From: Dacryopinax spathularia
Lineage: Eukaryota; Basidiomycota; Dacrymycetes; Dacrymycetales; Dacrymycetaceae
NCBI GenBank assembly: GCA_037974965.1
Contig: JBBPFI010000008.1
Location: forward strand, 1,426,001-1,490,000
DNA length: 64,000 nucleotides
Direction: 5' to 3'
The notes beneath the pieces are model-generated. The model was not told the origin of the DNA and did not search any database. It was given only the letters and a program-made list of their open reading frames with translations. The position numbers and the translations under genes were made by a program. Below are positions 33,125-45,500 of the stretch, one piece after another (the first letter of the stretch is position 1; the number at the start of each line of letters is the position of its first letter).

Positions 33125-33830
33125 ATGTCCTCTGAGTCTACTCTCATCTCTGCCACCAACTCCGGCGCGAACGAGTTCCTCAAGCTCATCGAGCAGCGCC
33201 GCACGATCTATCACCTCACCTCCGCCCTCCCACCCTCCGTCTCAGACGACCGCATCGTCCAAATCGTGCAACACGTCCTGCGCCACACACCCTCCTCGTT
33301 CAACTCCCAATCCTCTCGCGCAGTCGTCCTCTTCTCCTCTGCCCACCAATGGCTCTGGGACACCGTCTTGTCCGTCCTCCGCCCAATCGTCCCGGCCTCG
33401 GAGTTCCCCAGAACGGAGAAGAAAGTGAATGAGTACTTTAAGGCTGCGCACGGGACGATTTTGTTTTTTGAGGATAACAAGGACGTCAAGGATCTACAGG
33501 AGAGGTGGCCGAGGTATCAAGACCGGTTTCCGACATGGTCGCAGCATACGAGCGGCATGGCCCAGTTCGCAGTCTGGACCGCTCTGACCGCCGAAGGAGT
33601 GTCTGCATCACTGCAGGTCAGTCTTCCTCTTCCCCTTCCTTCTAATCCATACTAATCGGTGGGCATTACAGCACTATAACCCGCTCATAGATGAGAAGGT
33701 CAGAGAGCATTTTGATCTCCCGATTACGTGGAGCTTGATCGCGCAGATGCCGTTTGGCCTGGCTGCAGGGCCGGCGGAGGAGAAGACGTTTAAGCCTGTT
33801 GAGACAATGGTTAAGGTCTTCAGAGAGTAA
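33125..33830 (+). CDS. Hbn1/Frm2-type nitroreductase, copy 2
   Basis: Exons 33125-33616 and 33672-33830 encode 216 residues with blocks FLKLIEQRRTIYHL, PSSFNSQSSRAVVLF, GTILFFEDNKDVKDLQERWPRYQDRFPTWSQHTSGMAQF and, after the conserved intron, HYNPLIDEKVREHFDLP...AQMPFG. An in-frame ATG at 33017 lies too close to the TATAAG at 33004 to be a good start, so 33125 (MSSEST) is preferred. It ends KVFRE. Confidence 0.85.
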
Positions 33831-34526
33831 GCTTGTCGAAATGGGTGGCAGGGACGATTAGAAGATATCTTGCATGTTTATATCCTTAGAAAGAGAGTTG
33901 TTCCTTGCAAGTTCTCTGTATTCATTTGCCGAATAATATAGTCAGAGCTGCCCAGAACGTCCAAAACAAAAGGCGCGTACATAGTGAGCATTGGTCTGGA
34001 GGACGAGGAGCTGATGTTGTGGAAGCCTCCATGCGTTTCCAGCCTTTTCGGGATAAAGCTTGATAGATCCACGACCAACCCGTGGTATTGTAAATACGTC
34101 GCTTTCTACGCGCCATACGCTCCCCTCTCAACTACAGAACAAAAGACACCATCGGCACAAAATCACGTTCCTCTTGGCAAGCAATAACCACGGAAATACT
34201 CCCCCATGCAACCGTCAGCACTAGCGCCCAATTAGGGCAAACATAAGGTCTTCCGGAAGCACGCCACACTCCAGCACACTTCCTCCCTACTTTCTGAGCT
34301 GGCTCTTCCCACCAGGCGTCGTCCTCGGAGTACGGCGCTCGGCGCATACTGTGCCTGTGGTGCTTATCTATCACCCGGCCGGGTGTAGGGTGGGGACAGG
34401 GCCATAAATACGGTAGCCATCTGTCCTCGGCTGGCGAGCGTTGTCCGCTGTCTCTCCTCCACCTCCGCGAACTCCTTCAGCTCCACCCTTTGACACCTTC
34501 CACCCCAGCTCAGCAGACGACCAAAC
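33831..34526. other. Intergenic, between nitroreductases 2 and 3
   Basis: A 0.7-kb spacer. A CCATAAATACGG stretch at about 34401-34412 is a weak TATA candidate for copy 3. Nothing else seen. Confidence 0.4.
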
Positions 34527-35240
34527 ATGTCCGACTCCTTCCTCGAGCTCATCAAGACCCGCCGGTCGTACTACGCGCTCTCGAACAAGTCGCCCATCCC
34601 CGCCGAGAAGATCGTCAAGATCTGCGAGGAAGCGCTCCTCTACGTCCCCTCCTCCTTCAACAGCCAGTCCTCCCGCGTCGTCGTCGTCTTCGGCAAAGAC
34701 CACGAAGAGCTCTGGGACCTCGTCCTCGAAGTCCTCAAGCCCGTCGCCCCGCCCGAGCAGTACCCGCGCACGATCGAGAAGGTCAACGCGTGCTTCAAGT
34801 CCGGGTTCGGGACGGTCCTGTTCTTCGAGGATAACGCGAGCGTGATCGATATGCAGGAGAAGTTCCCGCTGTATCAGGATCGGTTCCCTACGTGGGCGCA
34901 GCACACGAGCGGCATGCTGCAGTATATCGTCTGGCTCGCATTCGAGAAGGAGGGTCTTGGCGCGTCTCTTCAGGTGCGCACCTCCTATCTCTGTGGCAGA
35001 CAGCCGCTGACCAATGATGAAAGCACTACAACCCCCTGATCGACGAGAAGTTCCGTGACAAGTACAACCTCCCCGTCACCTGGCAGCTTGTTGCCCAGAT
35101 GCCGTAAGTCCTCCTCCCCGGCCAGTGCCGTAGAACAAGGGACCCTGACAGTCTATCGCAGATTCGGCGCTCCGGCGGCGGAGCCCGGCGAGAAGACGTT
35201 CCTGCCTCTTGATGACCGCTTCAAGGTGTTCGGCCTGTGA
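34527..35240 (+). CDS. Hbn1/Frm2-type nitroreductase, copy 3
   Basis: Exons 34527-34973, 35024-35103 and 35162-35240 encode 201 residues, the shortest copy with no N-terminal extension (MSDSFLELIKTRRSYYAL). It keeps PSSFNSQSSRVVVVFG, FGTVLFFEDNASVIDMQEKFPLY, TWAQHTSGMLQ and, across the extra third-exon junction, AQMPFGAPAAEPGEKTF. The second intron is not present in the other copies. Confidence 0.88.
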
Positions 35241-36345
35241 GGAGGTGCGGGTTTGTGGAGTCAGATCAGAAAAATGTAGATGTGTGCGGATTTGGAATGT
35301 AAAGATAAACGATGTTGGCCAATGATGAGAGGACCAGTTTCATGCTGACCCCTGCGATGCGGACGCAGAGCGGCCTGTGCAGTCTGTATCATATAAGGCA
35401 GGTCACTCCAGCGTCAGGAACGCACAGCAGCGTGACCCGATACAGGGATCCGCAGATGGACCAAGCTGACATGAAATGCTGGATGCCAATCGTGCACGTT
35501 CAGGGCGGACGTCGCCAGCAAACAACCAAGCAATCGAGATGGGCTGCCAGCACGCCAGTCTTTGTTAGTCAGCCTGTGTGTCATCAGTTCAGCCGGTCGC
35601 ACAGTCCGGTTTGCACCAGCCCCTGCAATCTTCACAATACGCATGTGGAAACGAGACGTGGATTTGCGCCAGAGCACTAAAAAGAAAGTTGATCCGCATT
35701 TCCGGTTTCGCCGAGTCCGTGGACGAAAAGGAACAAGCGATTGCGCGGAACCAAACAGAGCTTTCCCTTCTTCCCATGCTCGTTCGGCGATAAGTCTTCC
35801 TCAGTTATCCATGCTTCACAAACATCAACTTCTTCAGTAAATGGCTCTTATGACGGCAATCCTGCTGGAGCCTACTCGCGGATATTTCTTTGCTTGTGCG
35901 CTGTGACGGTGTGATGGTCTGGCCGGGCCAGCTTACATGGATATATGTTCTCTTCGTCGTTAAGCTCGATGGTCCTCGGAGTGAACAGCTACCCCGCATT
36001 CCTCGCATCATAGTCTCCCATGGTGCCGGTTTCTAGCGCATGGTACCTCGCTGTCTCTGGATAATTGCTCTATTTTGGAACGCCTATTCCGTCCGCCCGG
36101 CCGGACTGCCAGAGATGGCGAGCTGGCGACTTTCTGGATCGCTTATTTGACCTCCACTGATCGGTCAACCACGCACCTGCGTCCAAGCAAAGCGAGTTGC
36201 AGTATACGCCCCTCCACGCCCGCAGACCAGGCAACCCGCACAATCCCGTACGTCACTGAGCGCATCGCATTGCCCGACGACGCTGTGCAGAACCTCCTGT
36301 CTCTCTCGTTGTTCTAAAAACCGACCGCTACACTGATAGCTCAAA
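35241..36345. other. Intergenic, between nitroreductases 3 and 4
   Basis: A 1.1-kb spacer with no supported gene. Confidence 0.4.
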
Positions 36346-37139
36346 ATGCGCACTGCTGTCGCCCGTACCGCTGTTACTCTCTCTCGAGCTCGCCCTGTTC
36401 TCCCTCGAGTCGCCCCCGCCGTTACACGCGCCCTCCGACCACAAGCACGCTTCATGGCTTCTTCCACCCCGTCCCCGTCCACTCCGTTCTTGGAGGTAAC
36501 GAAAGAGCGCCGCTCCTACTATATGCTGAAGAAGGGCTCTCCGATCCCCGACTCCAAGATCGTCGAGATCGTCCAAGAAGCGCTCAAGCAAGCCCCGTCC
36601 TCGTTCAACTCCCAGACCTCGCGCGTCGTCGTCCTCTTCGGTGAGGAACATGACTGGCTCTGGGACATGGTGCTCGAAGTCCTCAAGCCGATCGCCCCGC
36701 CCGAGGTGTACCCGAACACCGTGAAGAAAGTCAACAGCTGCTTCAAGTCCGGCCACGGCACGATCCTGTTCTTTGAAGATAATGCGGCTGTGAAGGGCAT
36801 GCAGGAGATGTACCCGCTCTATCAGGAACGTTTCCCCGGCTGGGCGCACGAGACGAGCGCGATCATCCAGTTTATTTGCTGGTGTGCGCTGGAGAAGGAG
36901 GGCCTCGGTGCCACGTTGCAGGTTAGTCCTTCCCCAAGTACCGTCCATATTATGAAGGCTTAAGGTTAATGCAGCATTATAACCCGCTGATCGACGAGCG
37001 GGTCCGCGATAAGTTCAACCTGCCCGTCACCTGGTTCCTGACCGCTCAGATGCCGTTCGGTAACATCGCTGCTCCGGCCGATCCCAAGACATTCATGCCG
37101 ATGGAGGAGAGGTTCAAGGTGTTCGGTTCCAAGCTGTGA
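36346..37139 (+). CDS. Hbn1/Frm2-type nitroreductase, copy 4, mitochondrial
   Basis: Exons 36346-36921 and 36975-37139 encode 246 residues. The first ~36 residues (MRTAVARTAVTLSRARPVLP...RALRPQARF) are Arg-rich, Ala/Val-rich and lack acidic residues, a typical mitochondrial presequence that the other three copies lack. The enzyme part then starts at MASSTPSPSTPFLEVTKERRSYYML and keeps PSSFNSQTSRVVVLFG, GHGTILFFEDNAAVKGMQEMYPLY, HYNPLIDERVRDKFNLP and AQMPFG. The SLQ|HYNP intron of the family becomes TLQ|HYNP here. Confidence 0.88.
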
Positions 37140-37477
37140 GCTTGCGAGGTCCGCATATTCCTAGATATTTGGGCGGACGCTATAGACCGTAACGACGAGG
37201 CAGAAGTGGACGAGCTGTAGAATCTTTAATGTTATGACGTTTCACAGATCTGCCGCAATGAATTGCAGAATATTTTCAAGGGATGCCAGACACGGAGCAT
37301 AGGAGCACCATCGCACGTTGAGGATTGGGCATGAAGTCATGTTTTATTGAGCATGCAGAACATATGCATATGGTATGCTCCAGCTCGACCCGACCCAGCT
37401 AGTGAAACATCCCACTCGTGGGATCCCCCTCTCACATCCACACTCATCCTCATCACTCCCAGCAACCAAAGCACCGC
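37140..37477. other. Intergenic, convergent 3' ends
   Basis: 3' flanks of nitroreductase 4 and eL21. No other feature was seen. Confidence 0.4.
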
Positions 37478-38074
37478 TCAGATCGTTGTCTCGTATGGGA
37501 CGGGGACGATAGTTTGCGGGATGTTGCCGGCGCCGGAGACGTGGTGTGCCTCCCGCGGCTGTGCTGGCAGCCGCTTGAGAACAATGCGCTCTGTAACGAA
37601 AATGAGCATTTTGGATGATAGAGTGGGAGAGACGAGAGTACGCACCGCCCTTCTCCTTGGCCTCCTTCTTCAGCGCAGCATTGCGCTTCACCCGGTCCAG
37701 AAACTCCTGACGGCACTTGGAGTGCTTGACGTGCTCAATGCGGAGGTTGACACGCTTCTCGATGTAGCGGTTGCCGACGACCTTGTTGATGATCACGCCG
37801 ACACCACGGGGGGTAACGTTGTAGACAATGCCGGTCTTACTGTTCACCAATGATATCATCAGCACACCATTTAAGCTTCTCAGGGCAGCCAAACGCACCC
37901 GTGGTAGTACTTGTGCGGCATGCCCTTCTGCTCAGCGGCGTTCGCCTTGATGTCGACGATATCCCCGACCTTGTAGTTGGTCAGGTAGGTCGACATCTTG
38001 ATCGGGCCATGCTCCTTGAAGCCGCGCTTGAACATATCGCGCGTACGCGCGCGGTAACCGAAGGAGTGAGGCAT
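37478..38074 (-). CDS. RPL21: 60S ribosomal protein eL21
   Basis: Minus-strand exons 38074-37899, 37839-37646 and 37590-37478 encode 160 residues, exactly the yeast length. Strong matches are [86 protein letters not shown] and the end [15 protein letters not shown]. It is a structural component of the large ribosomal subunit. It is divergent from uS4. Confidence 0.97.
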
Positions 38075-38361
38075 GGCTGAAGACTGTTAAGAAAGAGTAG
38101 AACGTAAGCCCGAGTACGACAGCAACAACACCACCAAAGATACGCACAAGTGAATCGGAGGACGGCGAGGACGTTACCTTGTGCAGCGACCAGGGACTCG
38201 GTGGAAATGCACCCATTCGCGCACCGGGATGCATTTGATTCCGCAAAGGTGTAAGCCACACCCTGAAGTAACTGTACAGCACCACTTCAGGCGCGCTCGC
38301 TGGCGGACTCTTTTTGGGCCATAGTCCACGCTCACCGTTCTTGGTTCTAGCACGACACACT
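38075..38361. promoter_or_regulatory. Shared promoter region of eL21 and uS4
   Basis: 287 bp lie between the two divergent start codons. No TATA box is evident. The opposing ribosomal genes very likely share regulatory elements here. The exact elements cannot be named from one sequence. Confidence 0.6.
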
Positions 38362-39162
38362 ATGCCTCGGTGAGCTCGCATTAAATATCGTTTGAAGGAT
38401 ATTGTACTGATGAATATACAACAGCGCACCAAGGAACCACTCGAAAACGTACGCCTGGATCGTGGGGGAATACAAGATGTAAAGCTGATTGCGGTTGTGT
38501 AGCTATAAGGTGCCAAAGAGGCCTTTCGAGGCTGCCCGTCTCGATGCCGAGCTCAAGGTGGGTTTGCTACGTGTACACCCTATTGCCCCAAGCTCACGCG
38601 CGATCTCTAGCTCGCCGGTGAATTCGGGCTCCGCAACAAGCGCGAGATCTGGCGCATCGGCCTGACGCTCTCAAAGATCCGTCGTGCTGCCCGTGAGCTG
38701 CTCAAGCTCGACGACAAGGACCCCAAGCGTCTGTTCGAGGGTAACGCCCTCATCCGCCGTCTTGTTCGCATCGGTGTGCTCGATGAGACCCGCATGCGTC
38801 TCGATTACGTGCTGGCCCTGAAGGTTGAGGACTTCTTGGAGCGCCGTCTCCAGACCCAGGTCTTCAAGAGCGGTCTGGCTAAGAGCATCCACCACGCTCG
38901 TGTTCTGATCAGGCAGAGGCACATTCGGTACGTCCTTGCCACGATCTAATCCAAATGAATCGAGGCTAATACCTTCTGTAGTGTCGGCCGTCAGCTCGTC
39001 AACATCCCGTCTTTCGTTGTTCGTCTCGACAGCCAGAAGCACATCGACTTCGCCCTCAACTCGCCGTACGGCGGTGGACGTCCCGGCCGTGTTAAGAGGA
39101 AGCGGGCTGCCGCTGCCGCAAGCAAGGAGGCTGGTGGTGACGGCGAGGAGGAGGAGGAGTAG
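38362..39162 (+). CDS. RPS9: 40S ribosomal protein uS4 (S9)
   Basis: Exons 38362-38369, 38425-38448, 38503-38557, 38611-38927 and 38982-39162 encode 194 residues. The first three exons are tiny (8, 24 and 55 nt), so the N-terminus [19 protein letters not shown] only appears after splicing. Then [47 protein letters not shown] and [26 protein letters not shown] match uS4 closely. The tail is Lys/Ala/Glu-rich ([24 protein letters not shown]). It is a small-subunit protein near the decoding region. Confidence 0.95.
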
Positions 39163-39566
39163 ATGCGTGCGCATCAGTATTGTCGGTCACGGTGATCGGC
39201 CCGGGTGTGGGCTTCTACTCTTCTCCGGGAGTGCATGTTATGATGGCGGTGTATGGTCGTACATGCGCAAAATATATGGCTATGGGCTATGCCCAGTCCC
39301 ACATCTTGTGCGCCCGTTGACCGGATTGCCGTCTGACCTCTTCGGCCCCTTGCAACCCTGACAACCACCTGCTGCACTATACCAGTTTATGGCGGGGGCT
39401 TTCAGTACGGACGGAAGTGCTTACTACGTCAGGCACCGCTCGGAAAGACGACGATCTCTATGTATGCAGGTTGCTATGATACACAAATGCTGGGTATGTG
39501 CAAGGCCCAAGACAAAGAAAAGGACAATAACTAGCCAAAGGTATCGCTATGCAAGGTATGCCCAAA
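39163..39566. other. Intergenic, convergent 3' flanks
   Basis: 3' flanks of uS4 and the remodeler. No other feature was seen. Confidence 0.4.
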
Positions 39567-42500
39567 TTAGTCACTCAGCTCAATCACGTCCGAACGAGCC
39601 AACTGCTGTCTCTTCTTCTCCCTCTCCATGCCCTTCAACTCTCCTCTCCGGCGCATCAATGCGCTCATAGTGCGTCCGACGTCTTCACGTGGATAGTCTT
39701 CCGGCGGTCTTTTCAGTGCATTGTAGGTCGATTTGAGCTTATTGTCCGACATCTGCTGTATCTTGGGGCATTCATGTGTCTTATGATCTTGGAGATGGCA
39801 CAGCAGGCACGGGAACGGGATAGTCGGCGGGGATGCTGAAGGTCCCAGTCCCGGTTCAGGTCCCGGTCTGGATTGCGAGCTGGGTGCCGACCCATTGCGT
39901 CTAGAGCCATTTGGACTGCTGCCCAGCGTCTGAATCGTAACGTTGACCGGAATGGCTTGGATACCGGTGCGGATCGGGCCAGACGCCGATCGAGAAGGCG
40001 TATCATCGTACTTCAAGCCATGGCGTTTTAGCATCAGGCTCTTCAGTTCCGAGACATAGGTAGTATAACGGGGATCGTCTTCCAAATTCTTGATCGCTCG
40101 CTTGATGGCCAGAGCACTTGAGGCCAGAGCCAAGCACTGAGATGGTCCATGCATCCGGCCTCCACATACCGGGCACTGCTGCATGAGGTTCGTCTGTGCC
40201 ACTGGTGCTCCGGCTTGAGAACGTACTCGCTTCTCTTGCGGACTGGGCGGAATGTTCTGCTTGAGTGGCGAACTCGTGGCGGAACTAGCCTGCTGATTAC
40301 TGGAGGCTTTGCGTTTCTTCCTCGGCGGCCCAATCTTTTCCGACGATGCACCATTAGATCCTGGTGTTGCAATGGGTGACGGGAGAGATTTTGGTTGTGG
40401 TTGAGGAACAACAGCTCTCGGCCGTGCCGGGTTTGCCGCCTGCTTATACGCTGCCTGCAGAAGCTCATTGATGGCCACGAGAGCCGCCACCTAGAAAGAG
40501 TCAGATGGGGCTCAACTACGTACAACGCAATGCACTGACCTTCTCCTCGTCTGGCTCGTTTGAGGCAAGTATCCGCCTCTTCACACCTTCCAGCGCGCCT
40601 ACATCCTGAAGATTAGGGCAGTTCCCCACGGCGTGAACATCGCCGCAAAATGGACATGGCCCGCTTTCATCGATGTCGGATCCATCATCGGAGTCGGGCG
40701 TCCGCCGGCGCTTCGCGGTCGCCGCTATGGGAGGGGACGGAACAACGGAAGCTGTTCGAGGAGCAGAAGCAGCTGGCGCAGGCGCCGTGACAAAGATCCC
40801 TTGACGAGGGAGAGGGTACGTGGAATGGCTGATAATCGGCGGTCCCCCGACCCCTGCCTGCCCATGAGGGAGTTGACCGTTCTGCAATGGAACTGAGCTC
40901 GACGGGATTGAAGAGGTCGAGACAAGAGGAAATTGGTTCACAGTCGACTGTTGAGAGTATCGAATTGTGGGATGGGTGACGCGGGATACTGAGCCTATGT
41001 TCGGGTCGCTCAATAGGGCGGGTACCGCAGGTGTGTTCGGTAACTTGAACTGATACTGCATTGGCTGGCGGAGTGCACTTGCAGCATTTGGATAGGACGG
41101 GCCAGCTTGCAAAGCAGCGTTCGCAGCGAAGGGCACATATGCCGAGTTATGGGACCACGTTCCAATCGCCGCCGAGGTGACGGTACCGGTCGAGAATTCG
41201 GCAGGACGTGGCTGAACTGGCATCGCTGCCGTACCTGTATTGTTCATCGTTACCTTGAGGGTCGACATTTGCGCCTCTTTCTTTTCTCGCATCGAATTGT
41301 TTGCCTTCTCAGGTGTGGGCAGATACACATCCGTGTCATCCGGGGACAGTCTTCCGCTAACAAGACCAACAACGCTGTCCTCGTCATCGTCACTCGATGA
41401 TTCCTGTGATGGCACCACGAAGTCCGATGCGTCACTGTCATCCTGGTTTGGCACTTGCGAGCTATCGTCCGGCTTTCCCTTATCCTTCCGAGCCTTCTTC
41501 TTTGGTTTGTCAGATTGGAGTTCATCATCACCGAGTTCTTCTGCCGCCTGCACACAATCAGCCACCATCAACGGCTTGAGGTAGTTTCTCACCGCTACGG
41601 CTGCGGCTGCTGCTGCTGCCGCCGCCCGCGCAGCCCTTTTTCCCCCTCTGCCCAAGATGATTTTACTTTGCCTTTCGGCTTCCTCGGCTGCTGCTCGTTT
41701 GGCAACGCTCTCCCAAAAGTCTTGCAGTGTGTCGTGCTGCTGATCGCCGGGAGTATCGTCTGGCAGCTCAGCCAAAGCTCCTTTGCTGGCCTCCCAGACT
41801 TTAGCGAAGTCGAACGTGAGGCCCTTGCCCTTGGCAGCGGACTTGTTCTCCGTAAGCATTTTCGCCTCATCTTCCGTTTTCACAATGAGATCGTGAATAT
41901 CTTGCTCCGAGTATGTGATGTCTTCGATCTTCTTGCCGGCTTCCTCTTCGAAAAGGGCCCGCGCTCCGAAGCTTAGTATCGTCTGCACATCGTCCATGCC
42001 TTCATCATCTCCATCCATCTTCTGGACGATAAGGTGATCCAAAACCAGCTTCTTCTTACCAACCTGCACAATTTTTTCTGCAGTTACATTAGCCAGGTCT
42101 CAGCACGTCGTGGGTAGGATCTACCTTCTGCGGAACCCTTAACCATGAGCTTAAAGACAAGAACGGGCTTTGTTTGGCCTATACGATGTGCCCGCGCGAT
42201 GGCCTGAAAGACATGAGCCGCCTTCGAGGGATCGAGGAGGCTGACATACCTGATGATCCATATGAGGGTTGAAATCAGGATCGAAGACGATTACCGTATC
42301 AGCGGACGTGAGGTTGATGCCGACACCGCCAGCCCGGGTGGTCAGTAGGTATATGAAGTATTGGGAGCCTTCCTCATTGAACTGATCCATGCCCTTCTGC
42401 CGTTCGGATTGCTTAGTGCTCCCATCCTGGTTCCGTGTTAGATCGTTCGGGGTATAGTAGAAGTAGTATTTACTAAGCGCATATACTTGTACCCTTCAGC

Positions 42501-45500
42501 GACCAGGAAATCTTCCACGATATCCAAGGCTATCACGAACTGCGAAAATAGCAGCACACGGTGACCACGCTCCTTGAGCTGCCGCAGCATGGTTTGTAGG
42601 AAGACAAGCTTTGTACTGGCAGCCACTAATATTCGATGGAGTTCATCGTCAGGCAAGCCCTGAGGCTCTAGATCCCGGGAGACCAGGTATGGATGCGCCA
42701 GACACCTATGACCATTTTTGAGTGGACAGCGCAACACACTTCAGCGTACGTACTTTCGTAGCTCCATCAGCAAATTGTTCAAGGACCCTTTCTTGATTTG
42801 CGCAGCTTTGGTCGTTAAAGCAGATATATTGCCGACCAGCTGGCCAATAAGTTCTGCATTCTTGCCTGGAATGCGAGGTTAGCCGGATGCCTAAACGCGT
42901 GTGGGCCAAGCTTACTCAAGAGGCCACGGTAAACCTCCTTTTGAAGAGTACTCATGGAAAGAGGGACAATGACTTCATTCTACAGTGAGAGCATGATCAG
43001 CAGACAAGATGGAAAGCCGATGTAATCACGAACCCGAGCGGGAAGATCCAATTCTTCTTCTTTAGTACGGCGAAGGAAGTACGGCTTGAGCTCGGAATGC
43101 AACTGCTTGATCTTCTCCTCGTCCAGTTCTGCGTATTCGCGTTCCAAGCGGGCAAGGTCATTCCAATTATCTGCGTCCAGGAAATGCATCAGGTTGAAGA
43201 GCTCGCGGATATTGTTGTTCAAAGGTGTTCCTGTCATCAAGACGCGATGGGCTGAGTTGATTTCGTTCAGTCGTCGGAAGATCAAACTAGCATCATTCTT
43301 CACTGTGAGGAGCGTCAGTAAACAGTTACAGTGGTGAATTAGACCCCTTACATTTCTGGCTTTCATCCACTACCAAGACTTCCCATCGATTTACGGAATT
43401 GAAAACAGATCTCTCGGCCGCGTCTTTAGCATTGGTGATACCCTCATACGTGGTGATGACCACATGTGTCTTCAACTCAGGCTTTCGAGGACCTTCATAG
43501 CCAGACCGATCAGTCTCGAAAAGCTCGAAGTTCCTGATGATCTTCCGGGCAGCTGCATCGCCGAAGTAAGGAACGACATGCAGGTCGGGTGCCCAGCGAG
43601 CGAATTCCCGAGTCCAGTTGGTGATGGTCGAGTTTGGGACTACGACGAGGAAGGGAGAGACCTGGAAGCGCGTGTGGATGAGGTTGAGAAACGTGATGAC
43701 TTGCACGGTTTTTCCCTGTCAGGCGTTAGTCACGTGCCATCTTCGCACTTCTGTCAAACATACCAAGCCCATCTCATCTGCAAGGATGGCAGACCGCCTC
43801 TGCCACCACTGGAGCCATAACCAGTTGACACCATCTAGTTGGAAAGGGAACAACTTCCCGCCGTTTGCAAGCTCAGGATCCTCTTTCAAATTGGTGGGCT
43901 TTCCCACTTTCTGATACGTGCGATCAAGCCGTTCGAGCTCTTCGGCCTTCATAGGCTTGTGCGAAATAGCGCGACCTTGCAAAAAGGTGCGGAACGCTTT
44001 CTCCATTCCTGGGAAGGCGGGACCTTCCCGTGGCCAAGGTGTATCCCAAGTAGCTGTTCAACAACATTCAGTATGATGTCGAATACTGTGTGACTGAATG
44101 CCCAACCTTGTTCGTAGCCCAACTCCTCCCACTTGATATAGCACCAAGCTAAATCCTTCATATCCGCCTCACTAAGATCCGCATTTCTCCCATTCTCTTT
44201 CCTCAACCTGCGGACACGGGCGCCCACGTCCTCCGTCTCATCCTCATCCGGTTCCTCCCCCTCACGCATGATAGGCACCCTCAGCTCCACCTCTTCCTCA
44301 TCCGTATCCCAAGATTCGATAGGATCATCATCCACATCCACATCATCCTCGACCTCACTCTCGGAGACTTGCGCATTGCCCCGTACGCTGGCTCGTGTTT
44401 TCCGAGCAGGCGGAGGCTTGCTCGGCTTTCGCTTCTTCTTCCCGGCTGGCTTCCAGAATCTCACGTCCAGCAGCCGGTCGATGCGCTTCCACGAAGCTGG
44501 TATACGGGACTCCGCATCCGGTTCGGGGCCAGGAGGACCAGCACTGGACGTCTCGAACCCCACTGCGCCGCCCTCAGCGAGCAACTCGATCTTTCTCCCT
44601 CCGTCCAGGAAGTTCTTCAGCTTTGCGCCAGCGACCGCGAGGAGCCAATCATGCGGCACCCATTCTACCCGGGCGAAACTGCGTTTCTCCCACTTGATGA
44701 GGTATTCTCTCTTCAGAGGGTCTTTATAGTTCACTTCTTTGCGTGCTTCTTCCTCTGGCTTGACGCCGGGGGCGGGTCGCCATGCCAGGATAAGCTCGAC
44801 GGGGAATCGCCAGCGTTCGCAGTGGGCGCATTCCCATGTTTGCTGATAATGACGCGCGACGTCTTTGAGCGGAAGCGGAGGCTCTTTGAGGAGTGCGAGA
44901 GCTCTGGGTGGGTTCGGAAGACAGCGATAGTGCGAAGCGCGTTTGCAGCGCGTGCAGCGGAAAAGGAGGGCATCTTCAGATTCGGCAGGTTTGGCTAGCA
45001 TAGGTCGGTCAGAAGGGGGACAGGATAAGTAGAAATGCACGCGAACCGTTCACTGTAGATTCGACAGGCTCGTCATCGACATCCATCGGTTCAGTCGATG
45101 ACGCTTTCTCAGGCACCTTCTCAGTCCCAGCGATCTCAGTCATTGGCTCCTCTTTGGACTCCGACTGCTCCTTCGCGGGCACTGAAGTCGACCGAGCTCC
45201 AGCTTCAACAGCGGCTTTCTTTTCACCATGGGACACCGCCGGCGTACCGTCCTTCTCCTCCACCGAATCCGGCACCCTCTCCCCACATCCAATACACGCC
45301 ATCCCCCTCTTACACGCTCCACAAACGAACGCGCTCGCCTCGCCCATCGGCAGCCCCTGCCAGAACTCATTCCCCGTTTTCTGCCTAACAGCACGCATGA
45401 CCTCGAGCCGCTGCATCGGACTCACACAATCCCAATGCGCGGCCAAGCAGCACTTGACGCACCTCAACCAACCGCCCAGCTCTTCGGGCAGCTTCTCGTC

